Assembly: GCA_963575745.1 (NCBI GenBank)
Contig: CAUYUJ010021141.1
Span: 80,072-144,071, forward strand
Length of the DNA stretch: 64,000 bases
Reading direction: 5' to 3'
Source of the DNA: Prorocentrum cordatum
Taxonomy: Eukaryota > Sar > Dinophyceae > Prorocentrales > Prorocentraceae
Shown here: piece after piece, positions 22,401-34,039 of the stretch
How the letters are laid out: the number at the start of each line of letters is the position of its first letter
Position numbering within the stretch: position 1 is the stretch's first letter
The notes under the pieces: generated by a model
What the model was told of the DNA's origin: nothing
Database searches by the model: none
The model's input: only the letters and a program-made list of their open reading frames with translations
Made by a program: the position numbers and the translations under genes

Positions 22401-22740
22401 TACTGGTAGCGGTCGTGGTCGTTGTGGCAGTAATGGGTGGTTGTGTTGGTGGTAGTGATTTCGTTCGTGGTGTTAAACTGTTAGAATGATCACCAATATG
22501 ATTCGTAGTAGTCGTACTCGTCGTCGTAGTTTCAATCCAAGTAGTGCGACCAGCAGTGTTAGCAGTATATGTTGTACAAACAATACGAGTATTATTAGTA
22601 TTAGGTAGAAAACAAGCATACCAACAACAATAAAGCGAGAATGGCGGCAGTCGTAATAACAGTAGTAGCAACAGTAGTAACAGTGATGGCCGCAGTCGTA
22701 GTAGCAGTATTAGCAGTAGTGACAGCCGTAGCAATGGTAC
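22401..22740. other. Spacer between AGT and ACT tracts
   Basis: Degenerate GGT/GTA and GTC/CAG triplets; no gene. Confidence 0.6.
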
Positions 22741-23235
<495 letters not shown>

Positions 23236-23369
23236 TACTGCGATCGGACCGATCGCAGCCACTTTTTCAGAATTTCACTGGTGGGCCTAAGGCAGCCCAC
23301 TCATTCCGGAAGCTCTCTTGGAGAGCCTCTGCTTACCAAAACAATGTGTAAGCGAACCCAAATCATCCC

Positions 23370-23790
23370 AACCACATCGGGCCGATCGCAATCGGTTGGA
23401 ATCTGCCCCAAGTGGTTGCGATCGGCCCGAAGAGGTTGCGGTCGGCCCCGGTTGCCAAGGACGGCCCAAGGGCCCCCAAATATCATCCCAAGACCACCCA
23501 AGAGGCCTCGAAGATGGCCCCAGAATGTCCAAAGAGGTCTCCAAGACAGTCCAGGAGAGTCCCAAGAAACGGCCCAAGAGGCCTCCAAGACGCCCAAGAT
23601 GGTCTCCAAGACAACCCTGAGCACGCCAAGAGGACCCCAAGTCGGCCCAGAGTGGACCTTAAGACGCCTTCCGACGGCGTCAGACGGGCCAGGAATACCC
23701 TAAGACGGCCAAAGAGGCCTCCGGGAAGCGCCCCAAGGCCCCCAAGAGGCCCAAGGAGGCCCCCTCCCCCAGAGTCTCCAAGATGCCCCC
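23370..23790 (+). repeat. CCAAGACGGCCC block
   Basis: Preceded by CGATCGCAATCGGTTGGAAT-type units (23385-23450). Ends with CCTTCCGACGGCGTCAGACG and GGCCAGGAATACCCTAAGAC (23668-23705), a module also found at 28012-28050. Confidence 0.75.
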
Positions 23791-23805
23791 TCCTCCTCCT
23801 CCTCC

Positions 23806-23837
<32 letters not shown>

Positions 23838-24050
23838 ATCTTCCCGAACATTCTCCCCCAAGTGTTCCCCGAAAGGTTTCCACAACGGATGGGGGAACAC
23901 ATAGTCCCATAGCTTGGCAGAGCCCTTGCCACAAGTCTCGGCCACATGGGCGATTCCAAAAGGCAGGGGTCGGCGGTGACTCGCCAGAAGAATCTTCGAC
24001 AGTGATCCGACGCCCCCTGTTGATTCATCACTGGGGTGCCTGGCGTGCTG
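23783..24050 (+). repeat. Dispersed repeat, copy A (with CCT tract)
   Basis: A CCT run, then CCCAAGTGTTCCCCGAAAGG, TTTCCACAACGGATGG, CAAAAGGCAGGGGTCGGCGG, TGACTCGCCAGAAGAATCTT and CGACAGTGATC. The same order, diverged, is at 31075-31300. Confidence 0.7.
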
Positions 24051-24109
24051 AGTTTGTGGTTGTTGTTGGTTCATGTTGCAACTTCCCCTGGGGCTTGACT
24101 GGTCAACGC

Positions 24110-24365
24110 CTTTCCTGCTCCAAGATGACCCATAATGGCCTCCAAGACGGCCAAGACGGCCAAAGATGCCCCCACAGACGCCTCCAAGACGGCCAAAATG
24201 GCCCGAAGAGAACCTACGATGACCCCAACACGCATCTAAGACGGCCCCAAATGCACCCAACCCAAGATGCCCTCAAGACAGACAGCCCAGGAGGCTTCCA
24301 AGAGGCCTCCAAGACAGTTTCTAAGAGGACCTCCAGGAAAAGCCCGAAGAGGCCCAAATCAGTGT
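24110..24365 (+). repeat. CCAAGACGGCC block
   Basis: Degenerate CCTCCAAGACGGCCAAGACG units; ends abruptly at AATCAGTGTTTTGCTGC. Confidence 0.75.
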
Positions 24366-24587
24366 TTTGCTGCTTTTATTATCCGCCGGCCCCCTTGTGG
24401 GGCCACCAGGCTGTAGGACGACAGTTTCCTGTGCCAGCTGCAGCTTCCAGTTTCCCCTGTTACAGTTATGCTTATTGCTGCTAACTGTTCCTTGTTGACA
24501 GACCGCGCGAGGGGGGGAGGCCCAAGACGGGCATTTTTAGCACGCCCTGAACGTGTTGTCTGAATTGCTGGTGTGGGTAACAATTGA
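24366..24587. other. No gene recognised
   Basis: Unique sequence between two repeat blocks. Confidence 0.4.
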
Positions 24588-25207
24588 CCCCCCTCACGCA
24601 GATCGGCGGGGTCAGGGTCAAAAAAAAGGGATGTGCCACATGTTTGAAATTCGGTGGCATCCCTCACACAGATCGGCGGGGTCAGGGTCCAACAACAAAT
24701 GGGACTTGCCACACGTCTGACATGTGCTGGCACCCTCACACAGATCGGCGGGGTCAGGGTCCAAAAACACAAAGGATTTGCAACAGTCCTGACATTCGGT
24801 GGCACCCCTCATGCAGATCGGCGGGGTCAAGGTGCACAAATATATAGGATTTGCAACATTTCTGAAATCCGACTGCACCCCTCACGCAGATCGGCGGGGT
24901 CAGGATCCAAAAACATACAGATTTCTTACATTTCTGAAATTCGGTGGCACCTTTCACACAAATCGGCACGGTCAGGGTGCAAAAATGGGATTTGCCACAT
25001 TTTTGAAATTCGAATTTTCGGTGGCACCCCTCACGCACATCGGCAGGGTCAGGGTCCAAAAAACACATGGGAGTTGCTACATGTCTGAAGTTCGGCGGTA
25101 CCCCTCACGCATATCCGCAGGGTCAGGATCCAAAACCATACAGAGTTCTTACATTTTTGAAATTCGGTGGCGCCCGTGACGCAGACCCGTAGGGCCAGGG
25201 TCGAAAA
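24588..25207 (+). repeat. ~73-bp tandem repeat, 8.5 units
   Basis: Each unit begins CCCCTCACGCAGATCGGCGG, continues GGTCAGGGTCCAAAAACA, GGATTTGCCACATTTCTGAA and ATTCGGTGGCA. Divergence among units is moderate. Period is not a multiple of three in all units; non-coding. Confidence 0.9.
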
Positions 25208-25670
25208 ATTACTCCGACGGTAGGACCCCGCACGACAACCTGTTTAGCTTACCCTTTGCCGTTTCCTCCTCCCCCTGGCGGACATCCTGTCCTTTCGCCC
25301 TCTGCACTGCCGTCTCTTCCTCCTTATATTTATCTTCCTCCTTGACCTCCTCCTCCTCCTCCTCCTCCTCCTCCTCTCGCGCCACCTCCTCCTCGTCGTC
25401 GCCCTCCCCCATGCCCCTTCCCTCCTCATCCTCCTGCCTCTTCACCATGTGCACCTCCCGTTCCCCCTGGTCGTGGCAAGCAGCTCGATTTCCTCGGCGC
25501 CGTCGCCGCGTCGGCCAGCGCGCGCGCGCGCGCTCCTGCCGACGGCTAGATCGCGAAGCCGTCGGGGCAAACCTTCGGGCCAGGCCGTTGGGACAACCTC
25601 GCAGGCCGCAGGGGCGCGGGGGCCAACCGTTGGGACAACCCCGCGGGCCTCCAGGCGCGCGCCGCGGCGC
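25208..25670. other. CT-rich and GC-rich stretch, no gene
   Basis: TCC tract at 25345-25410. A small imperfect duplication (GCCGTTGGGACAACC / ACCGTTGGGACAACC) lies at 25585-25650. The terminal stop of the helicase pseudogene is at its right edge. Confidence 0.5.
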
Positions 25671-26343
25671 TCAGGCGGGCGGCAGCGCGAAGCCCAGCTC
25701 TGCCGCGAGCTGCTCCGCCTCAGCCCTGGAGTCCACCGCTTTCCTGTCGAACTCCTGGAGCGCCTTCCGCAGTGGCGCCGGCGGCTCGCGCTCCAGGAAC
25801 TCTCGCGCGGGCGGCCGCAGGATCAGCATGTTCCGCACGCACGCGGCGCGGGAGAACATGACGTAGAGGTGCAGCCACCAAATCTCGTCCGACATGCCCG
25901 TGCGGCCAGCGTCCTCATCCCTGGCGCAGTCGACGGTGTCGCCCTTGCGCAGCGTCTGGCCCTACGACAGCGTGGAGGTCAGGTATGACGCATGCGTCAG
26001 GGTGAACCCCGAGCGGTGCACAGCGTGCGCCCCCGAGCTATGCCACGTGAGCTCCTGCTCGCTGGGCCTGAACATGAGCAAGCTCCTCGCCCGCGCTTCG
26101 GCCTCGGCGTCGTCGGCAGCGCCGTCGGCGCCCTGCTGCAGCACCTCGGCGACCTCCTTGTAGATCGGGGACTCCTGGAAACCGCGCACCTGCAGCCAGA
26201 TTCCCTGCGGTAGGTAGCGGGGGCGGAAGAGCTGGCCCGGCGCGCACTCCTCGTAGTCCCGCTCGTCGTCTGCGTGCAACTCGAAGGACGCGATGGTGGC
26301 CCGTTGCTCCTGCACGAGCCCCAATTTCTTTTTCAGCTCCGGA
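25671..26343 (-). pseudogene. SF1 (PIF1/RecD-like) helicase C-terminal fragment with in-frame TAG
   Basis: One minus-strand frame, 26343 to 25671, reads as the end of an SF1 helicase. It shows PQGIWLQVRGFQESPIYKE, LTWHSSGAHAVHRSGFTLTH, TLS-stop-GQTLRKG, MSDEIWWLHLYVMFSRAA, NMLILRPPAREFLE and a C-terminal PLRKALQEFDRKA. The LT..Y..T...QGQT block and the YVM.SR block correspond to late SF1 helicase motifs. The single TAG at 25962-25964 falls on the Gln expected in QGQT; the frame is otherwise open to its TGA end. The N-terminal ATPase motifs are missing. The 5' edge touches a 160-bp satellite, so either the gene was truncated there or the satellite lies in an intron. Confidence 0.75.
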
Positions 26344-27095
26344 TGCCCCGCATAGGATTAAAAACATGAGGTGCGGGCCCCATAGGGAGAGGCCTCCCGC
26401 CTGAGAGTCGTCGCAATTCACTCACAGACGAGGCTCCCGCTTGATACTTCCTCCAGGTTCTCGCCACAGGGGCCCAAAAGTGACGACAGTTACACGTTTC
26501 GAATGACCCGCCCCGGATTAGAAACATGAAGTGCGGGCCCCATAGGGAGGGGCTCCCGCCTGAGCCTTCCTCACAATTCGCTCACAGACGAGGCTCCCGC
26601 CTGATACTACCTCCAGATTCTCGCCACAGGGGCCCAAAAGTGACGACAGTTACACGAATGACCCGCCTCGGATTAGAAACATGAGGTGCGGGCCCCATAG
26701 GGAGAGGCTTCCTGCCTGAGAGTCGTCGCAATTCACTCACAGGCGAGGCTCCCGCTTGATACTTCCTCCAGATTCTCGCCACAAGGGCCCAAAAGTGACG
26801 ACAGTTACACGTTTCGAATGACCCGCCCCGGATTAGAAACATGAAGTGCGGGCCCCATAGGGAAGGGCTCCCGCCTGAGACTTCCTCACGATTCACTCAC
26901 AGACAAGGCTCCCGCTTGATACTTCCTCCAGGTTCTCGCCACAGGGGCCCAAAAGTGACGACAGTTACACGTTTCGAATGACCCGCCTCGGATTAGAAAC
27001 ATGAGGTGCGGGCCCCATAGGGAGGGTTTCCCCCTGAGACTTCCTCGCAATTCAGTCACAGACGAGGCTCCCGCCTGATACTACCTCCAAATTCA
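26343..27095 (-). repeat. ~160-bp satellite, 5 units
   Basis: Units start near 26354, 26517, 26673, 26833 and 26993. Each holds GATTAGAAACATGAGGTGCG, GGCCCCATAGGGAGAGG, TCACAGACGAGGCTCCCGC, TTGATACTTCCTCCAG and CCAAAAGTGACGACAGTTAC. Units are highly similar (the second and fourth share AAGTGCGGGC), suggesting recent or homogenised amplification. Confidence 0.92.
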
Positions 27096-27109
27096 AGCCA
27101 GGGAGTGAG

Positions 27110-27187
27110 TGATGACGAAATGATGAGTGAGTGAATGATGATGATGATGAAGATGATGATGATGATGATGGTTGTGTGATGAATGAG

Positions 27188-27239
<52 letters not shown>

Positions 27240-27590
27240 CATGATGGCCACTGAGTGGGTGGTCGAGAGATTAGGATGGAGATAGTGACGATGATGTTGA
27301 GAGTGGCGGCGGTCCTACCGTCGGAGGACCGCTGCCTCCGAAGCCTGAGGATGAGTGAGTAATTGAGTGAGTGAGTGGGTGATCGAGTGGTTATGATGGT
27401 GACGATGATGATGATGATGTCGAGTATGATGATGAGTACTGGTGAGCGATTATGATGGTGAGTAGTGATGACGGTGATGGTGGTTGATGGTGATGATGAT
27501 GGTACTGATGATGAGTGTGTGCGTGTGATGACGGTGATAGTGGTTGATGGTGATGATGATGGTGATGATGTGAGAGAGAGAGGAGGAGAG
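27110..27590 (+). repeat. (GAT)n / GAGTGA microsatellite
   Basis: GATGATGATG runs with GAGTGAGTG interruptions and the duplicated GTGATGACGGTGATGGTGG. ORFs are His/Ser artefacts. Confidence 0.9.
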
Positions 27591-28140
27591 GGGGGGTGAG
27601 ATCCTGCGCGGCGTGTGCAGAGAAAACAAGAGCCCCACTTGGGATGTGGGGAACATACAGGTCCGGACACTGCTTCACGGCGGCGCCCAGACCTCATGAT
27701 TTAGCTTTTGCATCTCCCATTATCCGAGACCAGCGGCCGGCGGCAGTGGGCGAAGCCCTTACGGAGAACTTCTGGCATTCGGTCGAGTCCAGGAGCCCAG
27801 GACGGCCCAAGAGCCTCCCCCGATCGCCCCCAGAGCGAACAAGAGGCCTCCAAGATGGCCCCAGGACAGCTCAGCCCGAGACCCCCAAAACGACCCCAAC
27901 GGGGGGCTCAAGACGGCCCAAGAGGCTTCGATGACGCCCAAGATAGCCACTAGGACGGCCCTGTAGCGCCCCAATAGACCCCCAAGACGGTTCAGCGAGG
28001 CCCCCAAGACGGCTTCTGATGGCGTTAGGCGGCCCAGGAACGCCCTGAGACAGTCAACGAGGCCCCAAGTGGCTTCCATCAGGCCCCCAGGAAGCTCCCA
28101 GGAGGCCCCATGAGTGCCCCAAGGGGCTCCCAAAAGCCTC
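27591..28140 (+). repeat. CCAAGACGGCCC block
   Basis: Degenerate units from 27800 to 28130, including CTTCTGATGGCGTTAGGCGG and CCCAGGAACGCCCTGAGAC (28012-28050), shared with 23668-23705. The start (27600-27790) is unique sequence without a gene. Confidence 0.7.
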
Positions 28141-28405
28141 CTTCCCCTCGTCCTCCTCCTCCTCGTCATCCTCCTCCCCCTCCTCCTCCACCTCCACCTG
28201 CGCCTCCTTCTCCGGACCTTCCCCGTCCCTCCACAACCGACCCGAAGGTTTGATTCGGGGTCGTATATCACGCAACGACCAATATTGCCTCAGGTTCCCA
28301 GCTGGAGTACACATCAGAAACAAGACGGGCAACCCAAGGTCGCCACACAACTGCGACCAGTGTTATCATCAAATCGCCAAGCTGGTGGGCGGTGTAATGG
28401 CTGAA
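28141..28405. other. 3' flank of the secreted-protein gene
   Basis: CT-rich at 28145-28225, then unique sequence. No poly-A signal or gene identified. Confidence 0.4.
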
Positions 28406-28409
28406 GCCT

Positions 28410-29612
28410 CTAGGATAGATCCTTGCTGAACACCGCCTCCGTCTCCGCAGATTCACCCTCTGAGGCAGGATATGTACAGATCCCGGTGCCCTGGATGGGC
28501 TGGCACGAAGCTCCCTCTGGACAAGCACCGTTGCCACCGGGCGTGCAGATGAGCGCGCAGAACTTGCCTCCGGTCGGGGACTGGAGCGCGCACGTGGGCT
28601 CGGCGTCGGATGCTGAAGGCGGATCTGTTGGGCACGAAGTGCCTTTGCAAGCTGGCGAGCAAAAATCCCCCGAGATCCGCCACCGCGAACTCGGCACGTT
28701 GCGGCGTGTTGTAATACTTACTGCTTGTGCGATAGGCTTCTGTAACCTCTCTCCATGGGTCGCCGTTGCTCCTCGCCGCGCCATGTGCACCCTGCGAACA
28801 TTCTTCCCTAGAACTACATCTGGAGCGCAGCTGGACCTTTAGACGGCTCCAAGACGGCCCAAGATCGCTTCAAGATGGCTGCAACAAGCACCCAAGGCCA
28901 TAAAGATGTCCATGAGAAGCCAGAAGACTTGCCAAAGCCCCGAAGTGACCCCAACGAGGCCCAACAATGCGATGCATATGGGATGCCAATGCCGGCAGCT
29001 CCCGACGCTTTTCGGAGTCGGATCGCCTTGCAGGAAGCTTCAGACAATCTCCCAAGAAGGCATCAAGGCGGCCCGAGAACCCCCCAGTGGTTCAGCCGAG
29101 GCTCCTCTGGAGGGCTCGGAAGAACCGTGGCACCCAAGGCGGCTCCAACCCCCCCCTGACGGGCCCTCGACAGGCCGCCAATCCGCCCCAGAGGAGGCCC
29201 CAAGAAGCTTGCAATCTGCCTCCAATGATGTGCCTTCAAGAGGGAGGGGGGGGGAGAATGAAGAGGGAGGGAGAAAGGGAGGAAGGAGGAAGGAGGTAGG
29301 GATGAGGCATGAAGAAGGAAGTTGAACTTGGGCGGGTTTTCAGAATCAGGACAAGGACAGGGGCGTTGAACACTAGGACAACAAGATTTGAGACACGTGC
29401 CAACTCAGACAAGGCACTGAACATGAGCTGGTCTGACACCCCACCTCCTCCCTGCTCGGCAGCCGCGCTGTCACGGTGACGGGACTTGCCGAAGGCAACC
29501 GAATACCCTGAATTCGAACAGACTGTTCATCAGAGCCGCATCCGTCCTTTGGATTTTCATAGTGTGTGGCCGTGACAAGCGGTACGAGCAAAAGGATTGT
29601 GATGCCGCGCAT
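28410..29612 (-). CDS. Small secreted Cys-rich protein, probably two exons
   Basis: Exon 1 (29612-29507) starts with ATG and encodes a signal-peptide-like N-terminus, MRGITILLLVPLVTATHYEN, then PKDGCGSDEQSVRIQG. It ends at CAGG|GTATTCGG. Exon 2 (about 28680-28410) encodes ISGDFCSPACKGTSCPTDPP, ECTCAL-like EPTCALQSPTGGKFCAL, ICTPGGNGACPEGASCQP and IQGTGICTYP, ending at TAG. The DGC.SDE...IQG, then GDFCSP.C...SCP, then CAL...C...GIC.YP order matches a small Cys-rich family I recall from dinoflagellates; function unknown. The acceptor is unclear: no AG in phase lies just before ISGDFC, and a five-G run at 28667-28671 could hide a one-base frameshift. The intron holds CCAAGACGGCC repeats. Confidence 0.6.
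28845..29320 (+). repeat. CCAAGACGGCC repeats and GGGA tract inside the intron
   Basis: Degenerate units at 28840-29190, then an AGAGGGAGGGGGG purine tract at 29238-29310. Purine-rich on the plus strand, unlike the 50-63 kb introns, whose purine strand is the sense strand. Confidence 0.6.
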
Positions 29613-30170
29613 GATGGTGATGTTTGGCCTCACGCAAAGATGCGAGTCGGATGAAATCACGCCAGCGAGTGAACAATCTTGGGTGAGGTTTGAGCCAGAA
29701 CAAATACAGGTATGTATTCAGGTAATGAAAAACGCCCAGCTGGAAAACGCGGCATAACCCAAGACAAATTCGATATAGCTCCAACATGTTCCGATCTCCT
29801 TCACTTCCTCGTGCGCGTCGTACCCCTCATCTCCTTACGCTCCTTCTCCCTGCTCTTTCTCTCTCTCTCTCTCTGTCTCTCTGACTCTCTCTCTCTCTCT
29901 CTCTCTTGGAGTCAGATTCGGAAACAACGGCGAGCATCCGCCTCGTGTGCATTCGAGCTCTCCGCATCCAATTCTGCAGATGCTCCCTGAAAAACTGGGG
30001 CCCAAACTCGCGGGCGCCATCGGGATCTTCCGGGTCTGCTCGCGTGACAGTTCTGGAAACCTCGGGAGCGCGCCCTCTTGAGCGCCCCTCGAGTCAATCT
30101 TGGAGGCTCTGCGGGGCGGCCTCAGAGGCCATCATAGACTGTTCCCTTCTCGTCGTTCCGGTCTTCCGGG
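29613..30170. other. Upstream region with (CT)n microsatellite
   Basis: A CTCTCT run lies at 29850-29907. No gene or recognisable promoter. Confidence 0.5.
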
Positions 30171-31070
30171 CGCAGGCCTGCAAAGGTCGCCCCAGAACGG
30201 CCCCCAGGAGGGCCCGAGAGGTTCCCGAGACGGCCCCAATGACGGGGAACAGCACTTACAGTTCCAGCCTCTCCCACCAAGCATTCGGTACCCGAGACCG
30301 TCAGCAGGCTCCAAGGATCCAAGAGGCCCCCCTCAAGAGGCCTCCTATCAATCCTGGAGATCGCTTGGCAAGAGATCTCCAGAAGGCCCCCAGAACACCT
30401 CCAGGGTAGTTACCTTGAAGAGGCACTGAATACGCCTCCCAAGAGAATCGATGAGATATCTAATAAAAGGTCTCTGGTCTATAACCCAGGCAGAGGCGGG
30501 TTGGGCCAGAAGCGACAATATGAGCCGCCTCTGTAGCCCGCCGGAGGTGTTCGCGTGCCAGACCACAAAGCTCTTTTTGTTCCTTCCACGACGGTTCTCG
30601 GTGACCTCCAGCCTAGCCCGCTGGCCACCCCGAGAGGACGGGTAGATACAACCTGGGAGCGTTTCCGTCCACGGTGGCTTCAAGAGGGTCTTCAAGAGGG
30701 CGAAGATGTGTCAAAATGGCCTACAAGACAAGGCGGCCAAGATGGCCCAAAGATGTCTTCAAGACGGCCCAAAATGGCTCCAAGACGGCCTCATATCGCC
30801 TCAAGACAGCCACAGAAGCACCCGATACGGCCCAAGAGAGGCAGCAGACACCCTAAGTATTGATTCCCCATCTGTGACTTGACGATCTTCGCGTTCTCGC
30901 CTGTTCAGCACTGTGACAGCCGAAGACGGCCCCAGATGCCTCCAAAATAGCTCCCAGACGGCCCGATAAACCCAGAATAGGGCCCCAAGACAGGCCCAGG
31001 GGGCCCAAACACGGCCCACGAGGTCCCCAAGAAAACCCTAGAAGGAGGGCCCAAGGGGGCCCAAAGGTTC
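30171..31070 (+). repeat. CCAAGACGGCCC blocks
   Basis: Units at 30185-30405, 30690-30850 and 30910-31060. Between them (30420-30660) is unique sequence with a 115-aa minus-strand ORF that I do not recognise. Confidence 0.65.
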
Positions 31071-31074
31071 CCTC

Positions 31075-31310
31075 CTCCTCCTCCTGCACCTTCTCCTCTC
31101 TCCTCCCCCTCCCCTCCCTCCTCTCTCTCTTCACCCCAAGAGTTCCTCTAAGGGTTTCCACAATGGTTGCGTTGGGTGAACAACTGGTTCATATATATTG
31201 GCCAGACTTCAGCCATACGTTTTCCCACGTAGGCGTGTCCAAAAGACAGGAGGCGGCGGTGGGTCGCCAGAGGCGCCTTCGATCAGGATGCTAGACCCTT
31301 GAGAGGCGCC
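31075..31310 (+). repeat. Dispersed repeat, copy B
   Basis: CCTCCTCCTCC tract, then CCCCAAGAGTTCCTCTAAGG, GTTTCCACAATGGTTG, CAAAAGACAGGAGGCGGCGG and TGGGTCGCCAGAGGCGCCTT. It parallels 23783-24050. Confidence 0.7.
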
Positions 31311-31414
31311 TCGCAGGAGTGGAAGGACGAGGAGGGCGAGTAGTAGGAGCTTACAGGGGTGTCCAAGGACAGATGAAGCGGACTCTAAAGAAACCTCCCT
31401 CGACCTCCACGTAC

Positions 31415-31574
31415 TCCTCGTCGTCCTCCTCCTCCTCCTCCTCATCATCATCATCATCACCATTACCATCACCATCACCATCGCCATCACCATCATCAGC
31501 ATCAGCATCATCAGCATCAGCATCAGCATCAGCATCAGCATCAGCATCAGCATCAGCATCAGCATCAGCATCAG

Positions 31575-31643
<69 letters not shown>

Positions 31644-31650
31644 TGCCACC
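31415..31650 (+). repeat. (ATC)n with higher-order AGCATC units
   Basis: Runs of CATCATC flanking about twelve AGCATC hexamers (31495-31580). Translations are poly-Ser or poly-Met. Confidence 0.92.
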
Positions 31651-32050
31651 ATCCCCTTCCCTCTACTACACCGTCTTTGACATCGGCCTACTGGCGCTCC
31701 TCGTCCTCCTCATAATCCTTCTTCCCTTCCTCACCGTCGGTTCAGGTCCGACCCCAGGCAGCAAAAGACTTTCCCACCTGCTGCAATCTGAATTGTCACC
31801 ATGAGGCCCGCAACAAGTTACGCCGTGGCACTGCGGAGGAGGAGGAGGAGCTGGAGAATGGTTGTCCTACTTCCGCTCATTAACGTTCGTGACGGGGTGG
31901 GGATCCCGGCTCCAATTGCGGGGTAACGGTAACGTGGCGGGCGCGGGCATGGTATTAGAAGTCGTGATGGTAGTAGCAAGTAGCAGTACGAACAGTGGTA
32001 GGAGTACCGATCAAGGCCACGACGACGAGGACAACGACGACGACAAGAAT
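31651..32050. other. No gene recognised
   Basis: Unique sequence; a short CAACGGCAACGG tract begins near 32058. Confidence 0.45.
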
Positions 32051-32057
32051 CGGCGAC

Positions 32058-32059
32058 GA

Positions 32060-32097
<38 letters not shown>

Positions 32098-32610
32098 ACG
32101 ACGACGACGAGCAGACAAGACAGCGACAGCGACGACGACTGCTGGCCTTTCGGCTTCCCGACAGTCCAAGACGCCCCAAGAGGCGCCCCAAGGTAGCCCA
32201 AGAGGCCTCCGAGAGAGCCCCAAACGACCCAAGAGGGCCCCAAGACGGCCCACGATTTCTCCCAGACGGCCCAAGAGGCCCCCAAGACGGCTCCAAGCGA
32301 GTGCCCAGACGGGAGACCCGAACGGACATTTCGAGCCCTCGGCCTGACAAGCTCCCAGGAAGCGCCAAGACGCCCCCAAGACCCCCCCAAGAAACCCCCA
32401 AGATGCGCCCAGGGAGCCCCAAGAGGCCCCCAGGAGCCTCCCAGCAGGCCCCCAAGATGCTTCCAAGAGGCCCCAAAATTATCCCCCAGAGGCACCCGAG
32501 AGCGCTCCGAAGAGACCCCAAGAAGCATCCCTGAGGACTCTGACCCACGTCAGCATCGTCGTCGTCGTCGTCGTTCAGGGTCGGCGGCACTGGCCGTAAG
32601 GCCCCTCCAA
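32058..32610 (+). repeat. Dispersed CCAAGAGGCC composite repeat, copy 1
   Basis: CAACGG and ACG triplets (32058-32115), then TTTCGGCTTCCCGACAGTCC, CCAAGAGGCC units, GACCCGAACGGACATTTCGA with GCCCTCGGCCTGACAAGCTC (32315-32353), more units, and a GTCGTCGTTCAGGGTCGGCG end (32562-32590). Copy 2 is at 34040-34470. Confidence 0.8.
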
Positions 32611-32739
32611 TACTTCGGAAATAAAACAGATGGCTGACCCGATGCGACGCCAATCACACACACCGACAGCTGCACCCATCCCCCCCACGCCCCGCAAACC
32701 TCTTGAACACCCGAAAGGTGGTCTACTAAGGAAGGACCC

Positions 32740-33660
32740 AGACTAAAGATGCCGGATCCCTGGCCGTCTTCGTGGGAGCAGTGCAGCGGCGTCGGACCAA
32801 CCGCTCCAGGATACATGGCCAAGGCGTGGCCCCAAAGGCAAGGATGCGATGGAAGCCGTGATCCGGTCCTGCTCCATCGTCGACGACGACGGCGAAGACG
32901 GCAACGGCGACGGCGACGTGGATTCCGCTCCTCCATGGTGGGAACTATTATGTAGAGAGCATTGAATCCTAGGCTTTGCCTTCGACTCCGAATCCTCATT
33001 CCCCATGGTCTTCCATCTTCGACGACGAGGACGGCAGCGTTGACGACGTACAATCGGACTCGACTGGACAGGACACCCGAGAGGGCACAAAACTCTTCCG
33101 ACAGCAACGCGGCCCCAGAACACCAGAGGACAGGAGGGTTGCAGAGGTCGGGAGTGACAGGAAACAAGGGTACCCTCGACTTGGCACGGTCGACCTACTT
33201 ATCAGGGCCGACTGTAGGTTCCGCTCCTCCATGGTGGGCACTACTCTGTGGAGGAAGTCCAAGAAATCAGAGGACGCCTCGACCGACTCCTTGTCCACTG
33301 GGTCCTCCCGTGTCGCTTCCGCTGGCGATCCCAGAAGGACGGGCGGCAGCAGCTGCAGAGCTTCGATATGTACGGCCGCCGCAGAACGGGGTGATGGGAT
33401 GAAGGAGGAGGAAGGGCCAGGAGTCATAAGTCCTGAGGGGGGGATGGAAAAACGAGCGGAGAGGCGGAGAAGGAATGGAAAGGGGGACGGAGGGGGAGCT
33501 GTGACAAGAGGGGGACCAGGGCGTGATGATGAACATGACGACGAATCCGCCGACCCTGTCGGCGTGTGGAGGAGGTTGTTCCGTTTGACTCGTCGTCGTC
33601 GTCGTCGTGCTTGTTGTCGTCGTCGTCGCCTTCGCCACTCCCTCCTCTTTCCCTAAGCCC
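32740..33660. repeat. Internal ~290-bp duplication, no gene recognised
   Basis: TTCCGCTCCTCCATGGTGGG occurs at 32927 and 33211, each followed by ACTA.T.TGTGGAG-like sequence. CGACGACGA tracts precede both. Bases 33585-33630 are GTC repeats. Overlapping ORFs on both strands are not supported. Confidence 0.5.
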
Positions 33661-34035
33661 GTCGCCGCCCTCTCCCACTTTCACTGGGCTCACCTCCCCG
33701 AGCGCGCCAGCCGCAGCGAAATTGAGCAACGTTGTAGTTGAGTCGAAGGGAAGCCCTTTCTCTTTGATCCCCTCCCCGCCGGGGGGGGGTCCTGGGGGGG
33801 GTCCCGGGGCAGATACGACTCCCTTCCGGGCGGTTGGGGGGCTCAGAAAAGCTCCAAGACAAGGCAAAACTGCCACAAAATGTCTTCAAGACGGTCTTCG
33901 AAGGCCCCGAATCTCCGAAGTATCGGTCCAAGTCGCCAAAGTAACCTGCAGACGGCTCAAAGGGTTTCCAAAACGCCCCAAGAGGCCTCCAAGAGGACTT
34001 CCAAGACGGCCCTAAGGGGCAAAACACGTCGACTG
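33661..34035 (+). repeat. CCAAGACGGCC units
   Basis: Units from 33850 to 34015; the G run at 33780-33800 is notable. No gene. Confidence 0.55.
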
Positions 34036-34039
34036 CCCT

